A stretch of DNA of 64,000 nt from SABI01 sp963677695 (GCA_963677695.2 CAXXUJ010000002.1:186001-250000), one strand, 5' to 3'. Positions 51,714 to 61,119 are shown, counted from the first letter of the stretch. Program-made: numbers and translations. The notes: generated from the sequence alone by a model not told the origin.

Positions 51714-52478
51714 TCAGTGATAGCCGCTCCATGCGGCATACCCGATAGGATAACCCTTGATGTAGGATACAATGAACACAGAAAGGAGAAGAGAGGAGAT
51801 GAAGAGAAGGAGAAGAGTGTCACGCACTCTCCATGGGACTTTCCTGTAGAAGGTTCTCTTCCCCCTCATGGAAAATCCTCTCGCTTCCATTGCTAGTGAT
51901 ATATTCTCGCACCTCCTGATATGGATGGCCAGCAGCGGGATGGCAAGGGTGAAGGTGTTTCTTTTCTTTCCTGTTCTCATCAGGTGGGATGCTCTCATCC
52001 TCTCGGCATCCTGTGTGATATCGCCGGCAAGATTGAGTACGGCAAGAACAGAATAGGCAAAGCCGGGGGGAAGTGAAAGCTGCTGCATCAGAGAGAGGAG
52101 AAGATCCTGAGGAGGGCTTGATACAGTGAATAGGAGTCCTGCGAGTATGATGATGATCACCCTCAGCGCAAGGAGCGAGCCGAGTGTGATGCCGGAGGTG
52201 GAAAATTGCATCCACCACACACTGATTTCTCTCGAATTTTCTTCTGATGCTCCCCACAGGCCGTTCATCCAGATGAGAGAGAAGGCAAAGAGGGAGAAGG
52301 GAATGAGGAGGAGAAGGTTCTTTCTTGAAAATCCATTGCCTGTCACTCCTATGATGATAAGAAGGAAAAGGAGGGACAGTGAGGTGTGAAAGCTGCTCGA
52401 GAGAAGGGCTGCGATAAGGAAGAGGAGATTGAGTATCAGCTTGCCTGAGGGGTTGAAGGTGTTCAGCGCATATTTCAT
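51714..52478 (-). CDS. ykoC: ECF transporter T component (YkoC-like)
   Basis: A 254-residue EcfT transmembrane protein (CbiQ family) with about five hydrophobic segments. The coupling motifs AERMRASHLMRTG and AMEARGFSMRGKRTFYR lie near residues 157 and 205; the Ala-Arg-Gly pair contacts the ATPases. Its ATG shares a base with the ATPase stop (TGATG). It is the last gene of the yko operon. Confidence 0.9.
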   Translation of the reverse strand: MKYALNTFNPSGKLILNLLFLIAALLSSSFHTSLSLLFLLIIIGVTGNGFSRKNLLLLIPFSLFAFSLIWMNGLWGASEENSREISVWWMQFSTSGITLGSLLALRVIIIILAGLLFTVSSPPQDLLLSLMQQLSLPPGFAYSVLAVLNLAGDITQDAERMRASHLMRTGKKRNTFTLAIPLLAIHIRRCENISLAMEARGFSMRGKRTFYRKVPWRVRDTLLLLFISSLLLSVFIVSYIKGYPIGYAAWSGYH

Positions 52479-53962
52479 CAGATCTCCACTCCCCATTGTT
52501 CCCGCACTTCTTCAGGGAACCTTTTCAGCTCCTGCAGCGTTCCCGAAAAGACGATCTGCTTTTCATGTACCACAACAAATTTTTGAATGAACGGCAGGAA
52601 AAGCTGCAGGTCATGGCTCACCATGACAATCGTTTTTCCCTGCATGTGCATCCCCTGTATAAGGCCGGCAAGTTCCCTTGCCGTCTTCGCATCCTGAGCG
52701 AAGGTCGGTTCATCCAGGAGGAAGATATCCTTATCGTCCTCGAGGAGGGAAGCGAGGGAAAGCCTTCTCTTCTCTCCACCACTGAGGGTGAACGGACTCT
52801 GCTGTTCCTTTCCTTCAAGGGCGAGCTGTTTCAGCAGCTCACCCGAAGAAATCTGTCCATCCTTCAGTTCTTCGGCCACTGTTGGATAGATGAACTGGAG
52901 CTCAGGATTCTGAAACAGATAGCCGATGGATGAGGCAGGTCTCACCCTGTGCTTTTTCCTTTTCAGCTGATACCCCATCAGGTTCACTGTCCCCTTTTGA
53001 ACCTCGGACAAGCCTATCAGGCTCTGAAGGAGGGTGCTTTTTCCGCACCCGTTGGAACCGACAATAGCAGTCATCTCCCCCTTGAAGAAGGTGAGGTTCA
53101 CCTTTTCAACAATTACAGTACTTCCGTACCCGATAGAAGCATCACGAAACTCAAGGGCAGGGAGAGCTGTCTCTGCCTCCTGCTTCATTGGAATGACCTT
53201 CGGTTGATGTTCCGATCTCTCTTCTGGAAGCCAGATTCCCATATCGGACAGTACTTCTTTTTCCCGGGAGAGTATCTCCGTTCCCTTCTCATCGAAAACA
53301 ATCTCTCCCTCCCTAGAAAGGACGATCACCCGGTCGACAAGATCGAGCCAGAGATCGACATGGTGTTCCACTAAAAGGAATCCCCGTCCCTTTTCAAGCC
53401 ATGAGGCGACTGCCGAGGCGAAACGACGCCGTCCCGGAGGATCGAGATGGGCTGTCGGTTCATCCATGACGAGCATGGATGAGTCAAGGAGGGTGGTGGA
53501 AGCGGCAGCAAGCACCTGCTGTTCTCCACCGCTCAAGTGAGCGATGGTAGTGTTTCGTTTGCAGAAACCGAAATGGTTGAAGGAACGATTGATGATCGCT
53601 TTCATCTCTTCTGCTTTGATCTGAAGGTTTTCGAGCCCGAAGGCTGCCTCCTCTTCGGGATAGGGGAGGCAGAACTGATGGGATGGGGACTGGAAGACGA
53701 CACCGAAGAGTTCAAGGAACTCCCTCCTGCTCAATTCCTTACCATCCCGTTCATCGTAGGTGATGCTCCCATCGGCGTAATAGGTGTCGTACGCGCTATA
53801 GAGGCGCAGGATGGCGAGGAGGAGGGTCGATTTCCCCCCTCCTGAAGGTCCCAGTACCAGGATGCGTTCATCGGTGGAAAAGGAGAGGTTGATATGTGAG
53901 AGGATCGGTCTCTGCTGTTTTTTATACCGGAAACTGAAATCCTGGAGAGTAACCCGTGCCAC
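52478..53962 (-). CDS. ykoD: ECF transporter fused double ATPase (YkoD-like)
   Basis: A 494-residue protein with two ABC ATPase domains. The first has GPSGGGKST near residue 37, LSGGEQQVLAAASTTLL and LVMDEPTAHLDP; the second has GSNGCGKST near 305, LSGGEKRRLSLASLL and FLLDEPTFAQD. It powers uptake with YkoC and YkoE. The fused arrangement is that of B. subtilis YkoD. Five bases separate it from the ykoE stop. Confidence 0.93.
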   Translation of the reverse strand: MARVTLQDFSFRYKKQQRPILSHINLSFSTDERILVLGPSGGGKSTLLLAILRLYSAYDTYYADGSITYDERDGKELSRREFLELFGVVFQSPSHQFCLPYPEEEAAFGLENLQIKAEEMKAIINRSFNHFGFCKRNTTIAHLSGGEQQVLAAASTTLLDSSMLVMDEPTAHLDPPGRRRFASAVASWLEKGRGFLLVEHHVDLWLDLVDRVIVLSREGEIVFDEKGTEILSREKEVLSDMGIWLPEERSEHQPKVIPMKQEAETALPALEFRDASIGYGSTVIVEKVNLTFFKGEMTAIVGSNGCGKSTLLQSLIGLSEVQKGTVNLMGYQLKRKKHRVRPASSIGYLFQNPELQFIYPTVAEELKDGQISSGELLKQLALEGKEQQSPFTLSGGEKRRLSLASLLEDDKDIFLLDEPTFAQDAKTARELAGLIQGMHMQGKTIVMVSHDLQLFLPFIQKFVVVHEKQIVFSGTLQELKRFPEEVREQWGVEI

Positions 53963-53967
53963 CTTCT

Positions 53968-54528
53968 TTACTCCGCTGCGATCGCGAACGAATTGACTGC
54001 TCCGGTTTTCAGCAGTCCGTCACCGATCAGGCGGCTGAAGAGGCCTGAGAAGAGGGCTGCCGAGGCGAGACGGACAAGCAGCATCGCAAGGAGCATTGCC
54101 GGTGCGTACGAGGCGTAGTTGTAGAAGAAGTAGTTGTAGATAAAGGTGAACAGGGCGGCAAATCCTCCGGAAAGGATGAGAGTCCAGAGGTTATACTTCT
54201 TATAGCCGGTAACGAGGAAGCCGAGTTCACAGCCTGCTCCCTGTATCGAGGCACCGATGAGCATAGAGATTCCCATGGGAGTGCCGAGAACAACTTCCCC
54301 GAGGGCGGCCATGATCTCACCGGCGAATGCCATTCCCGGTTTTCTGATGATATACATCGCACAGGTGGCTCCCATGAACCAGATTCCATAGATCATATCG
54401 AGTCCGATAGGACCGGCAGCTGCCGTGACCACTCCCCAGGCGGCTACTCCGCCGAGGTAGATTGCGCCGAAAACAAGCCCGAGAAGGGCGAGAAGGAGAA
54501 GGTCCTTCATTTTCCAAGTGTAATTCAT
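53968..54528 (-). CDS. ykoE: ECF substrate-specific component YkoE
   Basis: A 186-residue hydrophobic S component matching the YkoE family, which imports hydroxymethylpyrimidine or thiamine. MKDLLLLALLGLVFGAIYLGG and DMIYGIWFMGATCAMYIIRKPGMAF are family segments, with about five to six membrane helices. AGGAG lies before the ATG. Neighbours ykoF and ykoD/ykoC and an upstream TPP riboswitch support the role. Confidence 0.93.
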   Translation of the reverse strand: MNYTWKMKDLLLLALLGLVFGAIYLGGVAAWGVVTAAAGPIGLDMIYGIWFMGATCAMYIIRKPGMAFAGEIMAALGEVVLGTPMGISMLIGASIQGAGCELGFLVTGYKKYNLWTLILSGGFAALFTFIYNYFFYNYASYAPAMLLAMLLVRLASAALFSGLFSRLIGDGLLKTGAVNSFAIAAE

Positions 54529-54537
54529 GTGAGACTC

Positions 54538-55137
54538 CTATAATTGTATCTGTGTGTTGGGTTTCGAGGGACTTCCCTTTGAGAAGGTCAGATGGAATAC
54601 TGTGTGAATCCCTCCCTGTACCGATCTCTCGAAAGCCTCTTCAAGTGATGTAAGAACGAGTGCGAGTGGGCCGTCTATCCGAGTCGCATAGTGCATTCGG
54701 GTGATGTTCAGCTGATCATTACCTGTGACGCATGCTACCGCATCTTCGATATGATTCAGATGGGCATCGGCTCCGAGGGGATAGTAGGACCACACGCAGG
54801 ATGTTTCTATTTCATCCCTTCCTTCCCATGAAAGGGGGATGTCATGAACCGTATCGACCGGAATGGTCTCAGGTACATCACCATCGCATCCGAAAGAGAA
54901 AAGGACATTGGCTACAGTATGTCCGTCATGCCTGAAGGCATGCCCTATAACATCTGAGACATAGTCAAATACTCTTCTTTTCGTTCCCTGGATCAGTGTT
55001 CCCATATCATCTGTGATCACAGCGAGATTGCTGCGGTCGCAGCTTCGTACCGCATCGAGAATGAGATCGGCGAAATTGTCCTGCATCGGGTAGATTCCCA
55101 AGCGTGCACCGTAAACTCCGTGAGAGCAGCAGCTCAT
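54538..55137 (-). CDS. ykoF: YkoF thiamine/HMP-binding protein
   Basis: A 199-residue soluble protein of the YkoF family, which binds thiamine and its pyrimidine precursor. The start MSCCSHGVYGARLGIYPM matches the SCGTCQ-type family N-terminus, and two similar alpha/beta halves follow (LGADAHLNHIEDAV, HTVFHLTFSKG). GGAGG lies 5 bases before ATG 55137, and the complement CCTCC sits at 55170-55174, which could mask it when TPP is bound. First gene of the yko operon. Confidence 0.92.
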   Translation of the reverse strand: MSCCSHGVYGARLGIYPMQDNFADLILDAVRSCDRSNLAVITDDMGTLIQGTKRRVFDYVSDVIGHAFRHDGHTVANVLFSFGCDGDVPETIPVDTVHDIPLSWEGRDEIETSCVWSYYPLGADAHLNHIEDAVACVTGNDQLNITRMHYATRIDGPLALVLTSLEEAFERSVQGGIHTVFHLTFSKGSPSKPNTQIQL

Positions 55138-55243
55138 ACGTTCCTCCGTTGCATAGACACTGAATTTCTGGAGGTCCTGGATTATCTGATATGACGGAAG
55201 AGGTGCGCGCGCATGAAGCTTCTCTTCTCTAGAATGTCTCTAC

Positions 55244-55326
55244 ACTTTTCCCTACGGCAGCATTACCTGCATCAGGTTATATGGGTATCGGCAAAACGTC
55301 TTCTCAGCCTTTCGGCTCCCCAAAGT
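55244..55326 (-). promoter_or_regulatory. TPP riboswitch (THI element)
   Basis: On the minus strand: GGGGAGCC, loop, GGCTGAGA, a variable arm, ATACCC, then ACCTGAT, GCAGGTAATGCTGC and CGTAGGGAAAAGT. ACTTT and AAAGT close the first stem. These are the conserved THI-box elements. It sits 107 bases before ykoF. Thiamine pyrophosphate binding should lower expression, possibly by pairing of CCTCC (55170) with the ribosome binding site. Confidence 0.93.
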
Positions 55327-55469
55327 ATCTATAACGGAGGTAGGGTAAACAGAAACGACGCAGCTGTTCAACCGGTTTGTGAGAAAAAGTGAACATTTAG
55401 TGAAAGGCTGTCAGGCTAAGGTGGAAAAGGATAAAGGGAGTGATTTCACGTGTAAGAGAAGTTCCGCCT
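55327..55469. other. Region between the riboswitch and plsC
   Basis: No coding sequence seen. TATAGA next to the riboswitch on the minus strand may be the -10 box of the yko promoter, with TTTCTG as a poor -35 box. Confidence 0.35.
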
Positions 55470-56138
55470 CTACTCGATATCTTTCGTATATTCGAAACTG
55501 AAATCCTTGGTTCCGTAGATCCCTCTCTTCTCTTCAGGAAGGAGGAGGGCAAGCCTTATCATGATTTCTTTCATCAGAGCCTCTCTTCCTTCAGAATCGA
55601 GCCTCCCTTCCTTCACGATTTCATACGGCTTTCCGACAGCGACATAGAGGGGAGTCCTCCTGAACGGCCACCTGTACTTCTTTCCATCCTCGAAACCGTA
55701 GGTGACGATCGGGATGATGGGAGCTTTTTCCCTGTAGGCTATATAGGCGACTCCTGACTTTCCTTCCTGAAGTACGCCGCTCCCGCTTCTGGTCCCTTCG
55801 GGAGCGATGGCGAGAATGTTGTTCTCTTTGAGCACCTTGAAGCAGGCGTTCATCGTCTCCCTGCCCATGGCATCCCTGTCCACAGGGATCGTTCCCCACC
55901 GTTTCATGATGAACCGGGTGAAGGCATGATCCCAAAGCTGTTTTTTTGCCATGGCAACCATCTTTCTCGGCTGCATGTAGAGGTAAAGCAGTGGAGCATC
56001 AAGGAAGTGGGTATGGTTTGCAGTTATAATGAGCGGACCTTCCATCGGAACGGTAAAGAGAGGGGAGGGGTCGTAGCGAAAGAAGAGTCGGAAGAAAGCT
56101 TTAAAAATTGCATTGAGGATTGCATCGATTATGTTCAT
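55470..56138 (-). CDS. plsC: 1-acyl-sn-glycerol-3-phosphate acyltransferase (PlsC family)
   Basis: A 222-residue acyltransferase. ITANHTHFLDAPLL near residue 33 is the HX4D catalytic motif and IAPEGTRSGSG near 109 the substrate-binding motif. It adds the second acyl chain to lysophosphatidic acid on the cytosolic face of the inner membrane. A hydrophobic stretch near the N-terminus fits attachment. GAG-type ribosome binding site before ATG 56138. It stands apart from the yko operon. Confidence 0.9.
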   Translation of the reverse strand: MNIIDAILNAIFKAFFRLFFRYDPSPLFTVPMEGPLIITANHTHFLDAPLLYLYMQPRKMVAMAKKQLWDHAFTRFIMKRWGTIPVDRDAMGRETMNACFKVLKENNILAIAPEGTRSGSGVLQEGKSGVAYIAYREKAPIIPIVTYGFEDGKKYRWPFRRTPLYVAVGKPYEIVKEGRLDSEGREALMKEIMIRLALLLPEEKRGIYGTKDFSFEYTKDIE

Positions 56139-56177
56139 AGGAGAACTATACTCCGGCGGTGCTGGAAAGGTAAACAG

Positions 56178-56468
56178 TTATTCTTTCTTATTTTTCCTTC
56201 TTCGCTTCATTGAGAGACCTCCGAACCCGCTTATCACAGCGATGTAGAATCCTGCGTCGTACCACCAGCCGGTGTTGTAGGAGTCGTAGATGCTCACGTT
56301 ATCCTTGAACAGTGAGACGATCAGCGAGAGCGGCGCAATCCAGCCGTGCCAGATACCCATGAGGAAGTTTGCCGGTTTCTCCTCTTCTGATGGTACTGTC
56401 TCGGGAAAACAGGATACGAAGAGAAGGAGGATGGCGGATAGGAGAAGAATAGATAGGATTTTTTTCAT
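56178..56468 (-). CDS. Small lipoprotein/membrane protein, conserved unknown
   Basis: A 96-residue protein. A lipoprotein-type signal ends at Cys20 (LLLFVSC). NFLMGIWHGWIAPLSLIVSLF, then NVSIYDSYNTGWWYDAGFYIAV, form a hydrophobic hairpin that I recall from a widespread family of small proteins without known function. A basic C-terminal tail (KRRRKNKKE) implies a cytosolic end. GAGGT precedes ATG 56468. It may be a single gene. Confidence 0.75.
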   Translation of the reverse strand: MKKILSILLLSAILLLFVSCFPETVPSEEEKPANFLMGIWHGWIAPLSLIVSLFKDNVSIYDSYNTGWWYDAGFYIAVISGFGGLSMKRRRKNKKE

Positions 56469-56679
56469 AGAGACCTCCCCGGTCAGGTGGTGAATAGCTT
56501 TTACGTTGTGTATGGCAGGGATGCAGGGAAGATGCTATTCACTGCATTACATAATCTTACCTCCTCATAATACCAGAGGGTGATTGCTTTCTCAATCTCA
56601 CACGATTAATTTCTCATCTCTTTTCTTGTCCCCTGACCATCGATGTATTATCCTGTAGATAAGAAGCAATGGAGGTACT

Positions 56680-57705
56680 ATGCATAAAGCAGATGGACAA
56701 AGATACATTCAAATGAAATACAAGAAGGTCGGTAAGAGCGGACTCGCCCTTCCCCTTATCTCACTCGGACTGTGGCACAATTTCGGTGGAATCACTCCCT
56801 ACCAGACAGCGAAAGAGATGGTGTTCACCGCCTTCGATTCAGGAATCACCCACTTTGATCTTGCCAACAACTATGGACCGCCGCCGGGAAGCGCGGAGGA
56901 GAATTTCGGGAAGATCCTTCACGAGGATATGGCACGTTACAGGGACGAGATGGTGATCTCGACCAAGGCCGGGTACAGGATGTGGCCGGGCCCCTACGGG
57001 GAATGGGGAAGCAGGAAATACCTTCTCTCCTCCCTTGATCAGTCACTGAAACGAATGAAACTCGACTATGTCGATATTTTCTATTCACATAGATTCGATC
57101 CCGATACACCTCTTGAGGAGACGATGAGTGCCCTTGAGAGTGCATACCGTTCAGGTAAGGCACTCTATATCGGGATAAGTTCCTACTCGAGTGCGAAGAC
57201 GAAGGAAGCACACGATATTCTCACTTCCATGGGAGTCCCCCTCATCATTCATCAGCCGAGCTACTCGATGCTGAACCGCTGGGTAGAGGAAGATCTCCTC
57301 TCCACCCTTGATGAACTGCAGATGGGAACGATCTGTTTCTCCCCTCTCGCACAGGGAATGCTGAGTGACAAATACCTCAAAGGTATTCCGAAGGATAGCA
57401 GGGCTGCGGACAAGGATTCTGCCCTTGATGAAGACCTTATCACTGAAGAGAATCTGGACAGGATCAAAGGACTGAATGATATCGCCAAGAGCAGAGGGCA
57501 GTCCCTTGCCCAGATGGCTCTCTCCTGGGTTCTGAGACGAAAGGAAGTCACCAGCGTCCTTATCGGTGCACGTAATTCCCACCAGATTCGGGAGAATATC
57601 GGAGCGATAGACAACCTTGAGTTCTCAGCAGAGGAACTTGCTGCAATCGACAGGTTCGCTGTCGAAGGCGATATCAACCTGTGGAAGGCTTCAAGCGCCT
57701 ACTGA
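56680..57705 (+). CDS. Aldo/keto reductase, YghZ-like
   Basis: A 341-residue reductase of the AKR14/YghZ group, in which E. coli YghZ reduces L-glyceraldehyde 3-phosphate and methylglyoxal. LPLISLGLWHNFGG near residue 24, FDLANNYGPPPGSAEENFG near 59, STKAGYRMWPGPYGEWGSRKYLL near 93 and SHRFDPDTPLEE follow that group closely. The tetrad Asp, Tyr, Lys and His is present. GGAGGT lies before the ATG. Terminator 28 bases past the stop. Confidence 0.92.
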   Translation: MHKADGQRYIQMKYKKVGKSGLALPLISLGLWHNFGGITPYQTAKEMVFTAFDSGITHFDLANNYGPPPGSAEENFGKILHEDMARYRDEMVISTKAGYRMWPGPYGEWGSRKYLLSSLDQSLKRMKLDYVDIFYSHRFDPDTPLEETMSALESAYRSGKALYIGISSYSSAKTKEAHDILTSMGVPLIIHQPSYSMLNRWVEEDLLSTLDELQMGTICFSPLAQGMLSDKYLKGIPKDSRAADKDSALDEDLITEENLDRIKGLNDIAKSRGQSLAQMALSWVLRRKEVTSVLIGARNSHQIRENIGAIDNLEFSAEELAAIDRFAVEGDINLWKASSAY

Positions 57706-57732
57706 TCGCCTGAGAATGTTGTTTCACACAAG

Positions 57733-57761
57733 GAGACTCCCTGAACGGGAGTCTCTTTCTT
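57733..57761 (+). terminator. Terminator after the YghZ-like gene
   Basis: A perfect 9-bp stem (GAGACTCCC with GGGAGTCTC, loop TGAAC) followed by TTTCTT. Confidence 0.85.
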
Positions 57762-57880
57762 GAGGGGGATCTCCCTTCGATCCAAGGTTTGTGTGAAAAT
57801 TGAATGAACAGGTGAAAAATCTTACTGAAACTATCTATTGTGTGATAGAGTACTGATACAACGAATCAAGGAGACATAGT

Positions 57881-58705
57881 ATGAATTCATATAGAGGTAG
57901 AATATTTCTAGTAGCAGCTGCTTTGCTGCTCGTCCTGAGCTCGGTTTCTCTTGCAGCTGACGGCGTTACGAGTGTCAAACTGCTCGGATCAGATATCCCG
58001 GAACTGAAGTTCGAGGGGTCCTACACCTACACGATGGATATGCTTCAGGGTGAAGGGATGCTCACACAGAACAATAATCTGAAGGTGAAGACCACACTCG
58101 GAGTCTCTCCCATTGCCTCCACACTCACCGTTGATGCAATCCTTACACCGATCGCTGTCGCTGAACTCTCGCTTGGTGGATCGATCGGAACCGGCTGGCA
58201 TTTCAGCCTGATGGACAATGACGGTCTCCTCATCGGTCCTTCCGATCCCATGAACTCCGATTCTCTCGGCGGCGTCTACCTGAAAGGAAAGGCAGGGGCT
58301 GCCTTCCAGTTCGACACCGGAGCCATTTTCGAGGGAGAGTGGAAGAGTGTTCTCATGAGAACGTATCAGGAGATCAATTACCAGCTCTACACCGGAGCAG
58401 ATGCCGATGTGGAATGGAACTACGAATCAGCCGGAGCACGGGTGAATGATTTCGAATACAAAGCGGAATACGTTGTCGGCTACAGAATGCCTCTCCCTGT
58501 AAACCTTGTTGCTCTAATGCTCGAAGTTGAGAAGAGGGGACTCACTCATTCGGGGATGTACGATACAACCTATGTACTCGGAATGCCTGTGAACCTTCAT
58601 TTCGACTGGGGACTCGATGTGACCCTCATTCCACAGATCAATCTCCATGCAAGTGCGGACTCCGTCTATAAGAGAGTCGCAGCTATGGTGAACTACACCT
58701 TCTAA
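57881..58705 (+). CDS. Exported protein, probably outer-membrane barrel
   Basis: A 274-residue protein with a signal peptide (residues 1-25, ending SVSLAAD). It is rich in alternating beta-prone segments (NNLKVKTTLGVSPIASTLTVDAIL; FQFDTGAIFEGEW) and ends in MVNYTF, an aromatic end typical of outer-membrane barrels. No named family recognised; its composition resembles the exported gene at 4513-5700. AAGGAG precedes ATG 57881. A bidirectional terminator follows. Confidence 0.65.
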   Translation: MNSYRGRIFLVAAALLLVLSSVSLAADGVTSVKLLGSDIPELKFEGSYTYTMDMLQGEGMLTQNNNLKVKTTLGVSPIASTLTVDAILTPIAVAELSLGGSIGTGWHFSLMDNDGLLIGPSDPMNSDSLGGVYLKGKAGAAFQFDTGAIFEGEWKSVLMRTYQEINYQLYTGADADVEWNYESAGARVNDFEYKAEYVVGYRMPLPVNLVALMLEVEKRGLTHSGMYDTTYVLGMPVNLHFDWGLDVTLIPQINLHASADSVYKRVAAMVNYTF

Positions 58706-58727
58706 TCGCAACACAGACGATCATAGT

Positions 58728-58755
58728 ACGGGACAGCAGCGCTGTCCCGTTTTTT
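58728..58755. terminator. Bidirectional terminator
   Basis: ACGGGACAGC, AGC, GCTGTCCCGT form a perfect 10-bp stem followed by T residues, between the exported-protein gene and the convergent XRE gene. Confidence 0.85.
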
Positions 58756-58761
58756 AAGCCT

Positions 58762-59091
58762 CTACTTCTGTGGTCCGCCCGAGTAATCGGGAATCGCACA
58801 CTCGGAAATGTACTGGTGGAGCAGTCTCTCCAGTTCTTCGATTCTTGCATTGAATTCTTTTGCCTGCAGTTCAGCGCGTTCACTGACCAGGTAGGCAATA
58901 TCGACACCGAGTCCTTCAGCGATGGCATTCAGATTATCTATCTTCGGAAATCTCCCGTACGTCTCTATTCCTCCGATATACCCAGTGTGCAGGTCAGAGC
59001 GTATCGCAAGCTCCTCCTGCGTCAATTTTTTCTCTTTTCGGATCTTCCGTATGTTGTCGATAATCCGTCTCTGCAAAGCTGTTCTGGGCAT
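58762..59091 (-). CDS. XRE family transcriptional regulator
   Basis: A 109-residue regulator. The helix-turn-helix occupies about residues 9-65 (LTQEELAIRSDLHTGYIGGIETYGRFPKIDNLNAIAEGLGV). A short coiled-coil tail (LQAKEFNARIEELERLLHQ) follows and may mediate dimerisation. CAAGGAGAG lies before ATG 59091. Targets are unknown. It is separated from the iron-type ABC genes by AT-rich DNA. Confidence 0.9.
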   Translation of the reverse strand: MPRTALQRRIIDNIRKIRKEKKLTQEELAIRSDLHTGYIGGIETYGRFPKIDNLNAIAEGLGVDIAYLVSERAELQAKEFNARIEELERLLHQYISECAIPDYSGGPQK

Positions 59092-59316
59092 GTCTCTCTC
59101 CTTGTAGTTTGATAATAAAAATAATATATCTCAGCTTTTCTGCGTTTGAAATATCTGGACAGTATAAATAACGGCTTTAAATTGTTATTCTCTGACTAGA
59201 TGATATCTACCTAAATTCTTTAGATGTAAGAAGAAAATTAGTGTATTTTATTATCTGCAAAAATTATGTTTTGTGCAAAAAATATAGCAGAAAATGCTAG
59301 TTTATGGGAGACGTTT

Positions 59317-60090
59317 TTACATTTTTCTTGTAATTAGTATTCTGTCTTCGTACGAAACGGTTGTGAGGGGGGTGTCATACAGCTGTGTAAGGTATGTTCC
59401 AGTGAGTATCTCACTGGTATCACCACTGTACAGGAGTTCACCTTTCCTGATCATGAGAAGGGTATCTGCTGCTTCTGAGGCGAGCATGGGATCATGGGTA
59501 GTGATGATCAATGTTTTTCCCTTTCTCTTGAGGAGGTTGATGATGTCTATGATCCGCGAGGTGTTGGCAGGGTCAAGTGCTGATGTCGGTTCATCAAGAA
59601 GGATCACCTCAGGGTCCTGCGCAAGAACTCTGGCAAAGAGGAGAAGCTGGTGTTCACCTCCGCTCAACTGGCCTACAGGCCTGTGGGCGAGGTGCGACAT
59701 GCCGACCATGTCGAGGGCTGCTTCGGCTGCCCTGTAATCTTCTTCCTGAGGACTTTTCATATGGTGGAGGTAGGGGGCACGCCCGAACAGGGTGAATTCA
59801 AAAGCGGTGAAAGCGAATCGGCTTCTCTCTTCCTGCGGGACCAACCCGATCAGGCTTCCAAGTTCCTGTTTCGTATAGCTTTTCAGCGGTTTGCCGAAGA
59901 GGATAATCTCTCCCCTCTGTGCTTCCCTGAAAGAGAGAAGGAGATCCATGAGCGTAGATTTTCCCGCTCCGTTCGGACCGAGAATCACCGTCACTTTTCC
60001 GCCGGGAAAATCGAAGGAGAGGTCCCTGAGTGCGTTCTGACGGGTAGATGTGTAGGTGTAGGTGATGTCCTTAAGAGTGAATGCGTTCAC
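59317..60090 (-). CDS. FecE/BtuD-type ABC transporter ATPase
   Basis: A 257-residue ATPase. Walker A GPNGAGKST near residue 38, signature LSGGEHQLLLFARVLAQDP and Walker B VILLDEPTSALDP are present. It belongs to the family that imports iron-siderophores, heme or cobalamin. It is the last gene of the three-gene operon, and its ATG overlaps the permease stop by 4 bases. Confidence 0.93.
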   Translation of the reverse strand: MNAFTLKDITYTYTSTRQNALRDLSFDFPGGKVTVILGPNGAGKSTLMDLLLSFREAQRGEIILFGKPLKSYTKQELGSLIGLVPQEERSRFAFTAFEFTLFGRAPYLHHMKSPQEEDYRAAEAALDMVGMSHLAHRPVGQLSGGEHQLLLFARVLAQDPEVILLDEPTSALDPANTSRIIDIINLLKRKGKTLIITTHDPMLASEAADTLLMIRKGELLYSGDTSEILTGTYLTQLYDTPLTTVSYEDRILITRKM

Positions 60091-61100
60091 AGGTTCACCT
60101 CCGCTCTTTTACTCGAGAGGATGATGATGAAAAGGATTGCTCCGAGAATGCTCGTGATGATACCCAATGGGATTTCACTTGGTAGGAGCACTCTTGCAAC
60201 GGTATCGCTGAAGAGGAGGAACAGAGCTCCGATAAGCATGGAACCGGGTAGAGCGAAGCGTGAATCACTTGTAAAGATTCGTCTTGCAATGTGAGGTACG
60301 ATCAGTCCCACCCAGGAGACCAGTCCTGCCACCGATATGATACTCGTGGTTGCACAGGTGGCGATGACCAGGAGAAAGACCCGCTCACTCTGTACCCTGA
60401 TTCCCAGGGAGTGTCCCGTTCTGTCAGGAAGGGAGAGGAGGTTGATTCTCCACCGAAACAGGTAGAGAATAATAAGCGATACAATCATGACGGGGATGGT
60501 ACGTATGACTCTCTCCCAGGTTGTATTGTAGAGCCCTCCCATCATCCAGAAGGTGATCTCCTGAAGGCTTGTCATTGGGTCTGCCAGTACCTTTACCACC
60601 GAGAGGAGGCTTGAAAAGAGGGCCCCAACAGCAATACCGCTCAGTACGAGGCGGAGAAGCCATCCTCCGAACCTGAACATCTTTGCGAACCTGTACGAAA
60701 GGTAGAGAGCAGCCAGCGCGAAGACTGTCGCATTGAGCTGGATGAGCGGGAGATTATAGCCGAGAAGTACAATCGTCGCAGCCGCACCGAAGGCAGCTCC
60801 CTGTGATACCCCGAGGAAGCCGGGTTCCACAAGAGGGTTTGCAAAGAGCATCTGAAAGACGAATCCGGCGGCGGCAAGGGATGCTCCGCCGAGAACGGAA
60901 AGGAGAACCCGCGGAATACGTATGTCTGTAATGATACGGCGAAGCAGAGGATCTGAAAGGTCAACACTGATTACCATTCCCTCACCGGTTCTATATCTGC
61001 CGAGAAGAAGAGTCAGAAGTGAAAAGAGGAGGAGAGAGAGCGCGAGCAGAGCAAGACGCTTTCTATGCTTCCGTTCCCTGTTCCTGAAAACTGTTTTCAT
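60087..61100 (-). CDS. FecCD-type ABC transporter permease
   Basis: A 337-residue permease with about nine to ten membrane segments. LRRIITDIRIPRVLLSVLGGASLAAAGFVFQMLFANPLVEPGFLGVSQGA is the FecCD signature, and GLVSWVGLIVPHIARRIF near residue 268 the coupling region. Transports siderophore iron, heme or cobalamin. It lies between the binding-protein and ATPase genes. Confidence 0.95.
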   Translation of the reverse strand: MKTVFRNRERKHRKRLALLALSLLLFSLLTLLLGRYRTGEGMVISVDLSDPLLRRIITDIRIPRVLLSVLGGASLAAAGFVFQMLFANPLVEPGFLGVSQGAAFGAAATIVLLGYNLPLIQLNATVFALAALYLSYRFAKMFRFGGWLLRLVLSGIAVGALFSSLLSVVKVLADPMTSLQEITFWMMGGLYNTTWERVIRTIPVMIVSLIILYLFRWRINLLSLPDRTGHSLGIRVQSERVFLLVIATCATTSIISVAGLVSWVGLIVPHIARRIFTSDSRFALPGSMLIGALFLLFSDTVARVLLPSEIPLGIITSILGAILFIIILSSKRAEVNL

Positions 61101-61119
61101 TGCTCTCCTCTACGTCTCT

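Noticed and set aside
49181..55137. Two-component system as regulator of the yko operon
   Set aside because: Only adjacency supports it; the TPP riboswitch already explains control of that operon.
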